A DNA stretch of 64,000 nucleotides from Rhizorhabdus dicambivorans. GTDB lineage: Bacteria > Pseudomonadota > Alphaproteobacteria > Sphingomonadales > Sphingomonadaceae. Positions 44,595 to 52,886 of this stretch are shown piece by piece (position 1 is the first letter of the stretch; each line of letters starts with the position of its first letter). The notes under the pieces were generated by a model. That model did not search any database, had not been told where the DNA came from, and was given only the letters and a program-made list of their open reading frames with translations. Where the stretch lies: contig NZ_CP023449.1 of NCBI RefSeq assembly GCF_002355275.1, forward strand, positions 2,892,001-2,956,000, given 5' to 3'. The position numbers and the translations under genes were made by a program.

Positions 44595-44771
44595 TTAGGA
44601 GAGGATGCCTGAAAGGCCTGCTCCCATTGCGACGACGCAGCGGGTTTGGCAAATGCCGATGCAGCAAGAACAATTGCATTTTTTGCAATCGTCGCACTTT
44701 CCGAATGCATCGAAGGGGAGACGCTCGGGTCTCCGACCGTATCGCTTGAATAATGCACCCCATACGGCCAT
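44595..44771 (-). CDS. Cysteine-rich micro-protein, function unknown
   Basis: A 58-residue reading frame with eight cysteines within 20 residues (Cys26, 29, 32, 34, 36, 37, 41, 45; CDDCKKCNCSCCIGICQTRC), ending in a small hydrophobic tail (AMGAGLSGILS). A perfect intrinsic terminator follows the TAA by 6 bases on the same strand, which is the main reason to believe it is a real gene. The start is uncertain: ATG 44771, or ATG 44789 for six more residues; neither has a strong ribosome site. Metal binding of metallothionein type or a modified peptide are possible readings. I do not recognise the family. Confidence 0.55.
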   Translation of the reverse strand: MAVWGALFKRYGRRPERLPFDAFGKCDDCKKCNCSCCIGICQTRCVVAMGAGLSGILS

Positions 44772-44806
44772 CTTCGCCTGAGCAGGCATGAGGGAGAAGC
44801 GGGGCG

Positions 44807-45994
44807 ATGGCCACGACGACGACGACCGAGGAACCGGCGCTGGTGTTGCAGGCACCGGAGCCGGTGAAGACCCTCAAGCCCGAAAAGGCCGCGGGCCTCG
44901 TGCCGCTTCAGGACGAACAGCGTTCCAAGCTCGACGAGAAGGTCGACAGCTTCATCGAGGAACTTGTCGCGCAGGACGTAAACAGTCCCGAATTCGGCAA
45001 GCGGGTCGATTCGATCAGCAATATGGGCCGCAAGGAAATCGCCGAGGCGGCCGGCCAGTCGAACCGTTTCCTCGATCGGCCGGTGCGCGCGATCGATGCC
45101 GATAACGGCGTCGGCACCAACCTGGCCGAGCTGCGCCGCACCGTCGAGGATCTCGATCCCGGCAAGCGCGACAATCTGTTCACCAAGAAGAAGCTGTTCG
45201 GGATCATCCCTTGGGGCAGCCGGATGCGGGACTATTTCGACAGCTACCGCTCCGCGCAGAGTCATATCGCCTCGATTCTCAACAGCCTCGCCTCGGGCAA
45301 GGACGAGCTGATCAAGGACAATGCCGCGATCGATGTCGAGCGGCAGAATCTTTGGGCGGCGATGGGCCGGCTCGAACAGATGATCCATCTGTCCAAGGCG
45401 CTCGACGAGAAGCTTGAGGCCAAGGCGCTCGAGCTGGACAGCAGCGATCCGGAAAAGGCCAAGGCGATCCGCGAAACCGCGCTCTTCTATGTCCGCCAGC
45501 GCAGCCAGGACCTGCTGACCCAGATGGCGGTGACGGTGCAGGGCTATCTTGCGCTCGATCTGGTCAAGAAGAACAATATCGAGCTGGTGAAGGGCGTCGA
45601 CCGGGCCTCGACCACCACAGTCGCGGCGCTGCGCACGGCCGTCACCGTCGCGCAGGCGCTGACCAGCCAGAAGCTGGTGCTGGACCAGATCACCGCGCTG
45701 AACACCACCACCGCCAACATGATCGATTCGACCGGCGAGATGCTGAAGAACCAGACCGGCGAGATCCACAAGCAGGCCGCCTCTTCGACCATCCCGGTCG
45801 AGACGCTCCAGCGGGCCTTCCAGAATATCTACGACACGATGGACACGATCGACCGCTTCAAGGTCGAGGCGCTCAGCTCGATGAAGCAGACCGTCAACGT
45901 GCTGACCAGCGAGGTCGAGAAGTCGAAGGGCTATATCGCCCGGGCAGAGGGCGCCGCACAGAGCCAGGCCGAACCGTTCAAGGCGCTGGAGTAG
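44807..45994 (+). CDS. telA: TelA-family toxic anion resistance protein
   Basis: A 395-residue cytosolic protein of the TelA/KlaA family, named for a role in tellurite resistance on plasmids; chromosomal members are linked to envelope stress and metal or antimicrobial tolerance. Long helical segments dominate (ALDEKLEAKALELDSSDPEK, TVAALRTAVTVAQALTSQK). The start ATG 44807 has a GAGGGAG site. The gene runs into the membrane-protein gene 9 bases downstream, its probable partner. Confidence 0.88.
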   Translation: MATTTTTEEPALVLQAPEPVKTLKPEKAAGLVPLQDEQRSKLDEKVDSFIEELVAQDVNSPEFGKRVDSISNMGRKEIAEAAGQSNRFLDRPVRAIDADNGVGTNLAELRRTVEDLDPGKRDNLFTKKKLFGIIPWGSRMRDYFDSYRSAQSHIASILNSLASGKDELIKDNAAIDVERQNLWAAMGRLEQMIHLSKALDEKLEAKALELDSSDPEKAKAIRETALFYVRQRSQDLLTQMAVTVQGYLALDLVKKNNIELVKGVDRASTTTVAALRTAVTVAQALTSQKLVLDQITALNTTTANMIDSTGEMLKNQTGEIHKQAASSTIPVETLQRAFQNIYDTMDTIDRFKVEALSSMKQTVNVLTSEVEKSKGYIARAEGAAQSQAEPFKALE

Positions 45995-46003
45995 AAACGC
46001 CTC

Positions 46004-46717
46004 ATGGTCGACAGCCGCGCCACGATGGACCGCGCCGAGGAGGTGCTGGAGCGGATCCGGTCGCGCACCAGCCCGCGCGAGATACAGAAGCATCGCCGCC
46101 GCGTCGCCGGCTTCTTCCGCCGGCTCAAATATGCCGTCTATGCGGTGCTCGCGATCGCGCTGGCGGGTGGCTTGATCGGCACCTTCCTGACCCCGCTCGG
46201 CATCATGGGCGCCTTCCTGATGATGGTGGTGATGGCGGTCGCCTTCTTCGGGATCATGGGCTGGCCGCAGGCGCCCGAGCCCACCCCGCAGCAGATGGCG
46301 AAAAGCGAGCTGCCCATGCTCCCGGCGCAGACCGAACGCTGGCTGGAAGCGCAGCGCCCCGCGCTCCCCGCCCCCGCCCAGCGGCTCGCCGACGAGATCG
46401 GCATCAAGCTGGAGGCGCTGGGGCCGCAATTCGCCCAGCTCGATCCCAAGGCGCCCGCGGCATTCGAATTCCGCAAGCTGGTGGCGGAGGAGCTGCCCGA
46501 ACTGGTGGAAGGCTATAAGCGGGTGCCGGAGGGCATGCGCCGCGCCGAGCGCAATGGCAGTTCGCCCGACCGCCAGCTGCTCGAAGGATTGAAGGTCGTC
46601 GACGACGAACTGCGCCGGATGGGCGAGCAGGTCGTCAGCGGCGACCTCGACAAGCTGGCGACCCAGGGACGCTATCTGGAACTGAAATATAAGGGCGCCG
46701 ACGACGAAGGGCGGTGA
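46004..46717 (+). CDS. Membrane protein, probable TelA partner (XpaC-like)
   Basis: A 237-residue protein with a basic N-terminal cytoplasmic region, two transmembrane helices (about 44-64 and 66-88), and a long cytoplasmic helical C-terminal domain (PELVEGYKRVPEGMRRAERN and DRQLLEGLKVVDDELRRMG). The layout and position directly after telA resemble XpaC-type partners of TelA proteins. This link is from gene order and topology, not from a clear motif. Confidence 0.75.
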   Translation: MVDSRATMDRAEEVLERIRSRTSPREIQKHRRRVAGFFRRLKYAVYAVLAIALAGGLIGTFLTPLGIMGAFLMMVVMAVAFFGIMGWPQAPEPTPQQMAKSELPMLPAQTERWLEAQRPALPAPAQRLADEIGIKLEALGPQFAQLDPKAPAAFEFRKLVAEELPELVEGYKRVPEGMRRAERNGSSPDRQLLEGLKVVDDELRRMGEQVVSGDLDKLATQGRYLELKYKGADDEGR

Positions 46718-46727
46718 CCCTGTTGTG

Positions 46728-46822
46728 GTCACCCCAGCGAAGGCTGGGGTCCATGTCTCTCACCAACCATGGTGTCACCTGAGAAGAATGCAGACATGGA
46801 TGCCAGCCTCCGCTGGCATGAC
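46728..46822. repeat. Inverted repeat pair of the AGACATGG family, best-preserved copy
   Basis: The left unit GTCACCCCAGCGAAGGCTGG (46728 onward to CATGTCT at 46758) and the right unit GCAGACATGGATGCCAGCCT (46790 onward to GCATGAC at 46822) face each other. Each contains its own CCAGC/GCTGG hairpin. The element fills exactly the gap between two convergent genes and may serve as a bidirectional terminator. Confidence 0.75.
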
Positions 46823-46823
46823 G

Positions 46824-47657
46824 TTACTTTGCCATTCCATCCGCCTGCCTGATCCCGCGCACCATCGCCGCCATCGCATCGGGATAGGAAGGTCCACCAC
46901 AGGTCGTCAGCGCCTCGCCGATATCGATATGCCGGGCGGGCGGGATCACGCGGCGAAGCAGCGGATGCTGGAGCATCTCGGTGCCCTTGTCGCGTACGGT
47001 TCGGCCATTCTCGACGAACAGGATATCGGGCCGGGCCACCGCCATCTGCTCCACCGAAAGATAGGACAGCATCGGCCGGTTCAAACGGGTCGCGAGGTTC
47101 ACCAAGCCGGCGCGGCGCATCATCTCGTCGATCAGCGTGCCCTGCCCGGTCAGATAGCCGCGCCGCTGATAATAGGCCGCCACCCGCCCGCGCCCCGGCG
47201 GTGGCCCCAGCGCCTTCAGCCGCGCGCGCATCGTGGCGACCAGCGCCTCGCCGCGTTCGGGATGGCCGATCTCGGCGGCGACGAGGCGCGCCGTTCGCTC
47301 GATGCTCTCGAAACTGTCGTCCCAGGGCAGCTGCACCAGCTTCACATGCCGGCTCTTCAGCACCGCCAGCGCCGCCGGGGTGCCGAAGCCCGAGCTGAAC
47401 ACCAGATCGGGCTTGAGGGTCAGCATCTCCTCCGCGCTGCCCCGGATGCCCGGATAGCGCATCGCCTTGCGCCAGCCCCAGGAGATGCGCGGATCGCGCG
47501 CGAAGCGGTTGAGCGCGACGATCTGGCCCGGATCGGCCAGTTCGAGCAGATATTGGTCGGCGCAGGGGCTGAGCGAGACGATGCGCTTGGGCGCGGCCTG
47601 TGCCGGCCCGCCCAGCGCGATGGCTGCCAGGAAGAATGGGAGGGCGCGGCGGAGCAT
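46824..47657 (-). CDS. btuF: ABC importer substrate-binding protein, BtuF-like
   Basis: Periplasmic binding protein for a cobalamin- or siderophore-type importer. The 277-residue protein has a signal peptide (about 1-21) and the BtuF/FhuD-type fold start PKRIVSLSPCADQYLLELAD. ATG 47657 gives a proper signal peptide; the frame extends 131 codons upstream as read-through. It is divergent from the permease gene, with 48 bases between starts. Vitamin B12 is the most likely cargo by similarity, but no B12 riboswitch or btuB is seen here. Confidence 0.87.
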   Translation of the reverse strand: MLRRALPFFLAAIALGGPAQAAPKRIVSLSPCADQYLLELADPGQIVALNRFARDPRISWGWRKAMRYPGIRGSAEEMLTLKPDLVFSSGFGTPAALAVLKSRHVKLVQLPWDDSFESIERTARLVAAEIGHPERGEALVATMRARLKALGPPPGRGRVAAYYQRRGYLTGQGTLIDEMMRRAGLVNLATRLNRPMLSYLSVEQMAVARPDILFVENGRTVRDKGTEMLQHPLLRRVIPPARHIDIGEALTTCGGPSYPDAMAAMVRGIRQADGMAK

Positions 47658-47705
47658 CGGCTTCTCAATCCGGGATCGCCCCGCTAGGGTCAAGCCGGCC
47701 CCGAC

Positions 47706-48704
47706 ATGACCTTCCGTTCCCCCCGCCTCCTGCTGATCGCCCTGCTCGCGCTCGCCGCGCTGCTGCTGGGCGTGGGATCGCTGCTGACCGGGCCGACCCG
47801 CTTCGGCAGCGGCGAGATCGCGCATATCCTGGCGGGCGGCGGCGATCCGGTGCTGCGCGCGGTATTGCTGGAGCTGCGCCTGCCGCGCGCACTGCTCGGC
47901 CTGCTCGTCGGGGCGATGCTGGGGCTGGGAGGCGCGGTGCTCCAGGGCTATCTGCGCAACCCGCTCGCCGAACCCTCGGTGCTCGGCACCTCGAATGCCG
48001 CCGCGCTGGGCGCGGTCGTGGCGCTCTATTATGGCCTGTCGCAGGCGCATCCGCTCGCCTTGCCCCTGCTCGCTATAACCGGCGCCCTGCTCGGCCTCGC
48101 CCCGCTGCTATTGCTCGCCGGCCGTGCCGAAAGCCCGCTGTCGCTGATCCTCGCCGGGATCGCGGTCGGCACGCTGGCCGGCGCAGGGATCAGCCTCGCG
48201 CTCAACCTAGCGCCCAATCCCTTTGCGGCGATGGAGATCATGAGCTGGCTGATGGGATCGCTCGAGGATCGCAGCTTCGATCATATCCTGCTCGCGCTGC
48301 CCTGCATCGCGGTCGGCGCGGCCCTGCTGCTGTGGAACGCCCGCGCGCTCGACGCGCTCACCCTCGGCGAGGAGGCCGCGCAGACGCTCGGCGTGAATCT
48401 CGGCCATCTCCGCCTGCGCCTGCTGGTCGCCACCGCGATCGGGGTCGGCGGCGCGGTCGCGGTGTCGGGCGCGGTCGGCTTCGTCGGGCTGATCGTCCCG
48501 CACCTGCTCCGCCCGCTGACCGATCGCTCGCCCTCGGCGCTGCTGATCCCCTCGGCGCTGGGCGGCGCGGCGCTGCTGTCGGCGGCGGACATCGCCGTCC
48601 GCCTAATCCCGACCGAGATCGAGTTGCGTCTCGGCGTGCTGACCGCGCTGCTCGGCGTGCCCGTATTCCTCTACCATCTGGTGCGCGAGCGGCGGCTATG
48701 GTGA
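47706..48704 (+). CDS. btuC: FecCD-family ABC permease, BtuC-like
   Basis: Inner-membrane permease of the vitamin B12/iron-siderophore importer class. The 332-residue protein has about ten membrane helices and the family loops LRLPRALLGLLVGAMLGLGG and VGFVGLIVPHLLRPL. Its stop overlaps the start of the ATPase gene by 7 bases. Works with the BtuF-like protein encoded divergently. Confidence 0.92.
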   Translation: MTFRSPRLLLIALLALAALLLGVGSLLTGPTRFGSGEIAHILAGGGDPVLRAVLLELRLPRALLGLLVGAMLGLGGAVLQGYLRNPLAEPSVLGTSNAAALGAVVALYYGLSQAHPLALPLLAITGALLGLAPLLLLAGRAESPLSLILAGIAVGTLAGAGISLALNLAPNPFAAMEIMSWLMGSLEDRSFDHILLALPCIAVGAALLLWNARALDALTLGEEAAQTLGVNLGHLRLRLLVATAIGVGGAVAVSGAVGFVGLIVPHLLRPLTDRSPSALLIPSALGGAALLSAADIAVRLIPTEIELRLGVLTALLGVPVFLYHLVRERRLW

Positions 48705-49471
48705 GCCTTTCGATCGAGGCGCTGCGCGTCACCCTGGGCTCGGCGGAGGTGCTGCACGGCATCGACGCGGCAATCGCGCCGGGCGCACTGGTCGGCGTGA
48801 TCGGCCCCAATGGCGCGGGCAAATCAACCCTCGCCCGTGCCATCACCGGCCTGGTCGTCCCGGCCGCCGGCCGCGTCCTCATCGACGGTGCGGACGTCCG
48901 CACCCTCGCGCGCGCCGCGCTCGCGCGCCGCATCGCCTATCTGCCGCAGGGTCAGACGGTCCACTGGCCGCTGACTGTCGAGCGGCTGGTCGCACTGGGC
49001 CGCCTGCCGCATCTAGCACCCTTTTCGGCGGTATCCGCCGAGGACCGGATGGCCATCGGCCGGGCGATGGAGCGCGCCGATATCGGCGATCTCGCCGGCC
49101 GCATCGTCACCGAACTGTCGGGTGGCGAACGCGCCCGCGCGTTGATCGCACGCGCGCTGGCGGTCGAGGCGACCGCACTGATTGTCGACGAGCCGCTCGC
49201 CGCGCTCGATCCCGGCCATCAGTTGCAGCTGATGGATCTGCTCAAGGCCGAAGCGGCGGCTGGCAGCCTTGTGATCGCGGTGCTCCACGACCTCGCCATG
49301 GCGGCGCGCTTCTGTGACCGGCTGCTGCTGATCCACGAGGGCCGGCTGGTCGCCGATGGCACCCCCTCAGCCGTGCTGACCGCCGAAAATCTGGAGCGCT
49401 GCTACCATATCCGCGCCTGGACCGGCACGATCGAGGATCAGGCGGTGGTCTTGCCGCTTTCCCGGTCCTGA
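48698..49471 (+). CDS. btuD: ABC importer ATPase, BtuD/FecE-like
   Basis: ATPase of the importer. The 257-residue protein has Walker A GPNGAGKST (residues 36-44), the Q-loop in LPQGQ, the signature LSGGERARA, and Walker B ALIVDEPLAALD. ATG 48698 overlaps the permease end; GTG 48701 is an equal alternative. Its 3' end overlaps the convergent glycosyltransferase gene by 34 bases. Confidence 0.93.
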   Translation: MVSLSIEALRVTLGSAEVLHGIDAAIAPGALVGVIGPNGAGKSTLARAITGLVVPAAGRVLIDGADVRTLARAALARRIAYLPQGQTVHWPLTVERLVALGRLPHLAPFSAVSAEDRMAIGRAMERADIGDLAGRIVTELSGGERARALIARALAVEATALIVDEPLAALDPGHQLQLMDLLKAEAAAGSLVIAVLHDLAMAARFCDRLLLIHEGRLVADGTPSAVLTAENLERCYHIRAWTGTIEDQAVVLPLSRS

Positions 49472-50427
49472 TCGCCGGGCGCGGCAAAGCTCAGATAGGC
49501 GAGCCGCCGCACCTCGCGCCGCCCGCGCACCACCGTGGCCAGGATCAGCCCGCAGAACCAGTTGAGCACCGCCAGGATGACGAGCCCGGTCGACAGCAGC
49601 GCGGTAGGCAGGCGCGGCACCAGGCCCGTCTGAGCGTAGGTGATGGCGAGCGGGATGGCCAGGACGATGGCGAGCAGCGCCAGCGCGGCCCCGATCGATC
49701 CGAAGAACAGCACGGGCTTTTCAAGCCGGAACAGGCTGGCGATCGTCCTCAGGATGCGCCAGCCATCGCGATAGGTCGACAGCTTGGAGACCGACCCTTC
49801 GGGCCGCGCGCCATATTGGGTGACGACCTCTCCGACCGGCATCTGCAGTTCCAGGGCATGGATGCTGATCTCGGTCTCGATCTCGAACCCCGCCGACAGC
49901 ACCGGGAAACTTTTCACAAAGCGTCGTGAAAAAACCCTATAACCCGATAGAATATCGGAAAAAGTTCGGCCGAACAGACGAGCCAATATTCCCGTCAGCA
50001 GCTTGTTGCCAAAGCGATGTCCGCGCCGATAAGCCTCCTCCACCTCGGACTTGCGCGCGCCCACGACCATGTCGAGCCGCTCGTCGAGCATCATCTGGAT
50101 CAGCGCGGGTGCGGCAGCCGCATCATAGGTCGCATCGCCATCGGCCATCACATAGATGTCGGCCTCGACGTCGGAGAACATGCGACGCACGACATGGCCC
50201 TTGCCCTGCATCCGCTCGGTCCGGACGATCGCGCCGGCGGCCCGCGCGACCTCGACGGTGCGGTCGCTGCTATTGTTGTCGAACACATAAATGCGCGCAC
50301 TAGGCAGCGCGGCGCGGAAATCCGCAATCGTCGCGCCGATCGCCGCCTCCTCGTTGTAACAGGGCAGGATCACGGCGATATCGGGCTGCATGGCGACGGT
50401 GATAGCCCCGGTCGTTTCGCTTGTCAT
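49438..50427 (-). CDS. Family 2 glycosyltransferase, polyprenyl-phosphate type
   Basis: A 329-residue enzyme with a GT-A catalytic domain (VILPCYNEEAAIG near residue 20, then ADGDATYDA as the metal-site motif) and two C-terminal membrane helices (about 240-300). This is the layout of proteins that load a sugar onto undecaprenyl or dolichyl phosphate. A strong GGAGG site precedes ATG 50427. It overlaps the upstream membrane-protein gene by 4 bases (ATGA), suggesting that the lipid-linked sugar it makes is used by that neighbour. Confidence 0.88.
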   Translation of the reverse strand: MTSETTGAITVAMQPDIAVILPCYNEEAAIGATIADFRAALPSARIYVFDNNSSDRTVEVARAAGAIVRTERMQGKGHVVRRMFSDVEADIYVMADGDATYDAAAAPALIQMMLDERLDMVVGARKSEVEEAYRRGHRFGNKLLTGILARLFGRTFSDILSGYRVFSRRFVKSFPVLSAGFEIETEISIHALELQMPVGEVVTQYGARPEGSVSKLSTYRDGWRILRTIASLFRLEKPVLFFGSIGAALALLAIVLAIPLAITYAQTGLVPRLPTALLSTGLVILAVLNWFCGLILATVVRGRREVRRLAYLSFAAPGDQDRESGKTTA

Positions 50428-51929
50428 CCATCCACCTCCGCCACGCTGTGCCGGCGCCGCCACACCAACCCGGCGACAATCGCCACCAGTGGCAACAGCC
50501 AGATGATCCGCGCCTGATAGCGCGGCTGCGGCTCCGAAACCCCGCCGCCGAGCAGGGCGTTGGCCGCCATCGCGGCCAGCAGCAGCGCGCACCACAGACC
50601 GATATCGCGCGCCGCCCGGTCGCGGCGGCCCGCGAGGCAGGAGACGACGGCGATGAGGGCCAGTCCAACCACGCCATAATGAAGCCCGGCCAGGCCCCGC
50701 TGCGGCCACAGCCCCCGCCCGGCGGGGCTCGCGGCCAGCGTCGCCCGCTCGCGGGGGGGCAGCGACGTCCAGCAATGCGGCGGCGTCGCGCAATGGCTGT
50801 TGGCCAGATCGACCTCGAAGCGGAGCATCTGCCGCAGGCCGTTGCGCAGGATACGTCCGCCCTGCTCGATCGGATACTCGGCAAGCACGGCCAGCGCGAA
50901 CGCCTTGTCCTCGGCCGAGAGCGCACGGCGCGTCGCGGTGTCCGCGAACATGTAACCGCCAACCTTCGGATCATGCGACCAGAGGAATTCGCCGGCGCCC
51001 ATATGGTCCTGCCCGGCCCAGGCACAGGCCGCGAACCCGGCTTCGGGGCAATGGCTTCGGAGATAGTCGAGCCCCGGCCCATCGGCGATGAAACGCGCGG
51101 TGAGCAGCGGCACCAGCAGCGGCTTGCGCCCGAACACATGCTCGACCATGGCGCTGGTCAGCATCACCGACAGCAGCCCGATCAGCACGATCGTCGCGCC
51201 ACTGCCGGCCAGCGGCAGGAAACGCCGCCTCGGCCATCGCGCCACCAGTCCCCAGACGAGCAGCACCGCCACCATCGCGGCGATGACGAGGATATGGGTC
51301 AGGTGCGCCACGGCGGAGGCCGCCATCAGTGCGTAGAGACTCCATCGCTCGGCGGGCGCAAGCCGGCCACGCTCGATTGCGAGCAACAGGAAGGCCAGAA
51401 TGCCGAAACCCGCGAGCAGATCGGGCATCAGCAGGCCGGTGAAGAACGGCAGGCTGGTCAGCAGGGCCAGCGCGGCGACCGTCCCCGCGACGACCAAGGG
51501 CCGCGCCAGCCCGAACAGCCTGAGGGTGAGCCGGATCAGCGCATAGGCGATCGCCGCCTGCCCCAGGACGAACAGCCAGAAGCGCCCCAGCATGTAGGAC
51601 AGCCATAGCAGCGCGCCGAAATAGGGCGATCGCCCCGCCATGATGCTCTCGGTGCCCAGATCGTTGCCGCGCGGGCTGACATGGCGATCGGCGTCGCGCA
51701 CCTTGCCGCCGGGCTCCAGCGATCGGGCATAATGCGCGGTCCATTCGCTGCGGATGCGATGGCCCGAGAAGATATAGGCCGCGCTGTCGGCGGCGCGGAC
51801 ATAGGCGGTGCTGTCGGGGAAATAAAAGGGTTGGCCGTTGAGGAAGGCCGGCCAGGCCAGCGCCACCACACAGGCCAGGTGGAACAGCATCCGCCGGATC
51901 ACGCGCCCCCGCCCCTCATCCGCAACCAA
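50424..51929 (-). CDS. Polytopic membrane protein, putative glycosyltransferase
   Basis: A 501-residue protein with about ten to twelve membrane helices, an early conserved-looking loop FYFPDSTAYVRAADSAAY, and a large periplasmic-looking region between about residues 275 and 400. An acidic PDS motif after the first helix is reminiscent of GT-C glycosyltransferases, which use lipid-linked sugars. Coupling to the family 2 enzyme supports that. An alternative start is ATG at 51890. It is divergent from the LysR gene. No specific product can be assigned. Confidence 0.7.
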   Translation of the reverse strand: MVADEGRGRVIRRMLFHLACVVALAWPAFLNGQPFYFPDSTAYVRAADSAAYIFSGHRIRSEWTAHYARSLEPGGKVRDADRHVSPRGNDLGTESIMAGRSPYFGALLWLSYMLGRFWLFVLGQAAIAYALIRLTLRLFGLARPLVVAGTVAALALLTSLPFFTGLLMPDLLAGFGILAFLLLAIERGRLAPAERWSLYALMAASAVAHLTHILVIAAMVAVLLVWGLVARWPRRRFLPLAGSGATIVLIGLLSVMLTSAMVEHVFGRKPLLVPLLTARFIADGPGLDYLRSHCPEAGFAACAWAGQDHMGAGEFLWSHDPKVGGYMFADTATRRALSAEDKAFALAVLAEYPIEQGGRILRNGLRQMLRFEVDLANSHCATPPHCWTSLPPRERATLAASPAGRGLWPQRGLAGLHYGVVGLALIAVVSCLAGRRDRAARDIGLWCALLLAAMAANALLGGGVSEPQPRYQARIIWLLPLVAIVAGLVWRRRHSVAEVDG

Positions 51930-51990
51930 CGCTGCCCCTCATCCGGGATTAGGGGTGGCTTTGCAACCGGCCTTGGGGCAGCAGGAAGCG

Positions 51991-52881
51991 ATGCAGGAGG
52001 ATTATGCGCTCTATGTCGCCATCGTCGAGGCCGGCAGCCTGTCGGCGGCGGGGCGGCGGCTGCGCATCTCGCCGGCGATGGTGTCGAAACGACTGGCGCG
52101 GCTGGAATCCCGGCTGGGCGCAACGCTGGTCCACCGCACCACGCGGCGGCTCGTCCTTACCGATGTCGGCCAGGCCTTCTACGAGGATATCCGCCGCATC
52201 CTCGAAGCGACCCGCGCGGCCGAGGCGCGGGTGGCCGGGCGGGTCGGCCAGCCCGGCGGGCCGTTGCGGGTCTCCGCCCCTACCTCCTTCGGGCGGCTCC
52301 ACATCGTTCCCCATCTCAAACCCTTGCTCGAACGCTACCCGCGCCTCGAACTGAGCCTCGATCTCGACGATGGCTTCATCGATCTGCTGGGCGAGCGGAT
52401 CGACGTTGCGATCCGGATCGCAGCCCAGCCGGCCGGGTCGCTGGTCGCGCACAGGCTTGCGGAAAATCACCGCATCCTCTGCGCCGCCCCCGCCTATCTG
52501 GCCGAACATGGCACCCCACAAAGCCTCGGCGATCTGGGGGGCCACCGCCTGCTCGCCGCCGTCCACCAGCTTCCCTGGCGGCTGGAAGGCCCGGACGGCC
52601 CGGTGACGGTCGAGGGCCACAGCGTCGTCAGGACCAATTCGAGCGAGGTGGCGCGTGACCTCAGCCTTGCCGGGCTGGGCATCGCGCTGCGATCGACCTG
52701 GGATGTCGGGCCGGCGCTGCGCGACGGCGATCTCGTGCGCATCCTGCCCGGCTATCGCGGCGCAACCGACGTGGCCATCTATGCGGTGCAGCCGCGCGGT
52801 GCCGAGGACGCCCCCAATGCCCGCGCCTTCGTCGAGCATTTTCGTACGCTTTTCTCGCCCTTGGCACCCTGGGACAAATAG
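51991..52881 (+). CDS. LysR-family transcriptional regulator
   Basis: A 296-residue regulator with an N-terminal winged HTH (residues about 1-60: YALYVAIVEAGSLSAAGRRL, then PAMVSKRLARLESRLG) and a C-terminal co-inducer-binding domain. The subgroup resembles DsdC/CrgA-like AaeR proteins, but the ligand is unknown. ATG 51991 follows AGGAAGCG. Divergent from the membrane protein gene at 51929, a usual LysR arrangement, so that operon is its most likely target. MazG follows 5 bases later. Confidence 0.9.
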   Translation: MQEDYALYVAIVEAGSLSAAGRRLRISPAMVSKRLARLESRLGATLVHRTTRRLVLTDVGQAFYEDIRRILEATRAAEARVAGRVGQPGGPLRVSAPTSFGRLHIVPHLKPLLERYPRLELSLDLDDGFIDLLGERIDVAIRIAAQPAGSLVAHRLAENHRILCAAPAYLAEHGTPQSLGDLGGHRLLAAVHQLPWRLEGPDGPVTVEGHSVVRTNSSEVARDLSLAGLGIALRSTWDVGPALRDGDLVRILPGYRGATDVAIYAVQPRGAEDAPNARAFVEHFRTLFSPLAPWDK

Positions 52882-52886
52882 CTGGC

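Noticed and set aside
44426-46732. Upstream extension of the typA frame to 1376 codons
   Set aside because: The extension runs antisense to telA and its partner and across a strong terminator; TypA similarity starts only at 44425.
46824-47705. Cobalamin riboswitch near the BtuF/BtuC-like genes
   Set aside because: Only 48 bases separate the two starts and no B12-box-like sequence was seen there.
47600-48697. N-terminal extension of the ABC ATPase frame across the permease gene
   Set aside because: The extension is arginine/proline-rich out-of-frame reading of the permease; ATPase homology starts at 48698.
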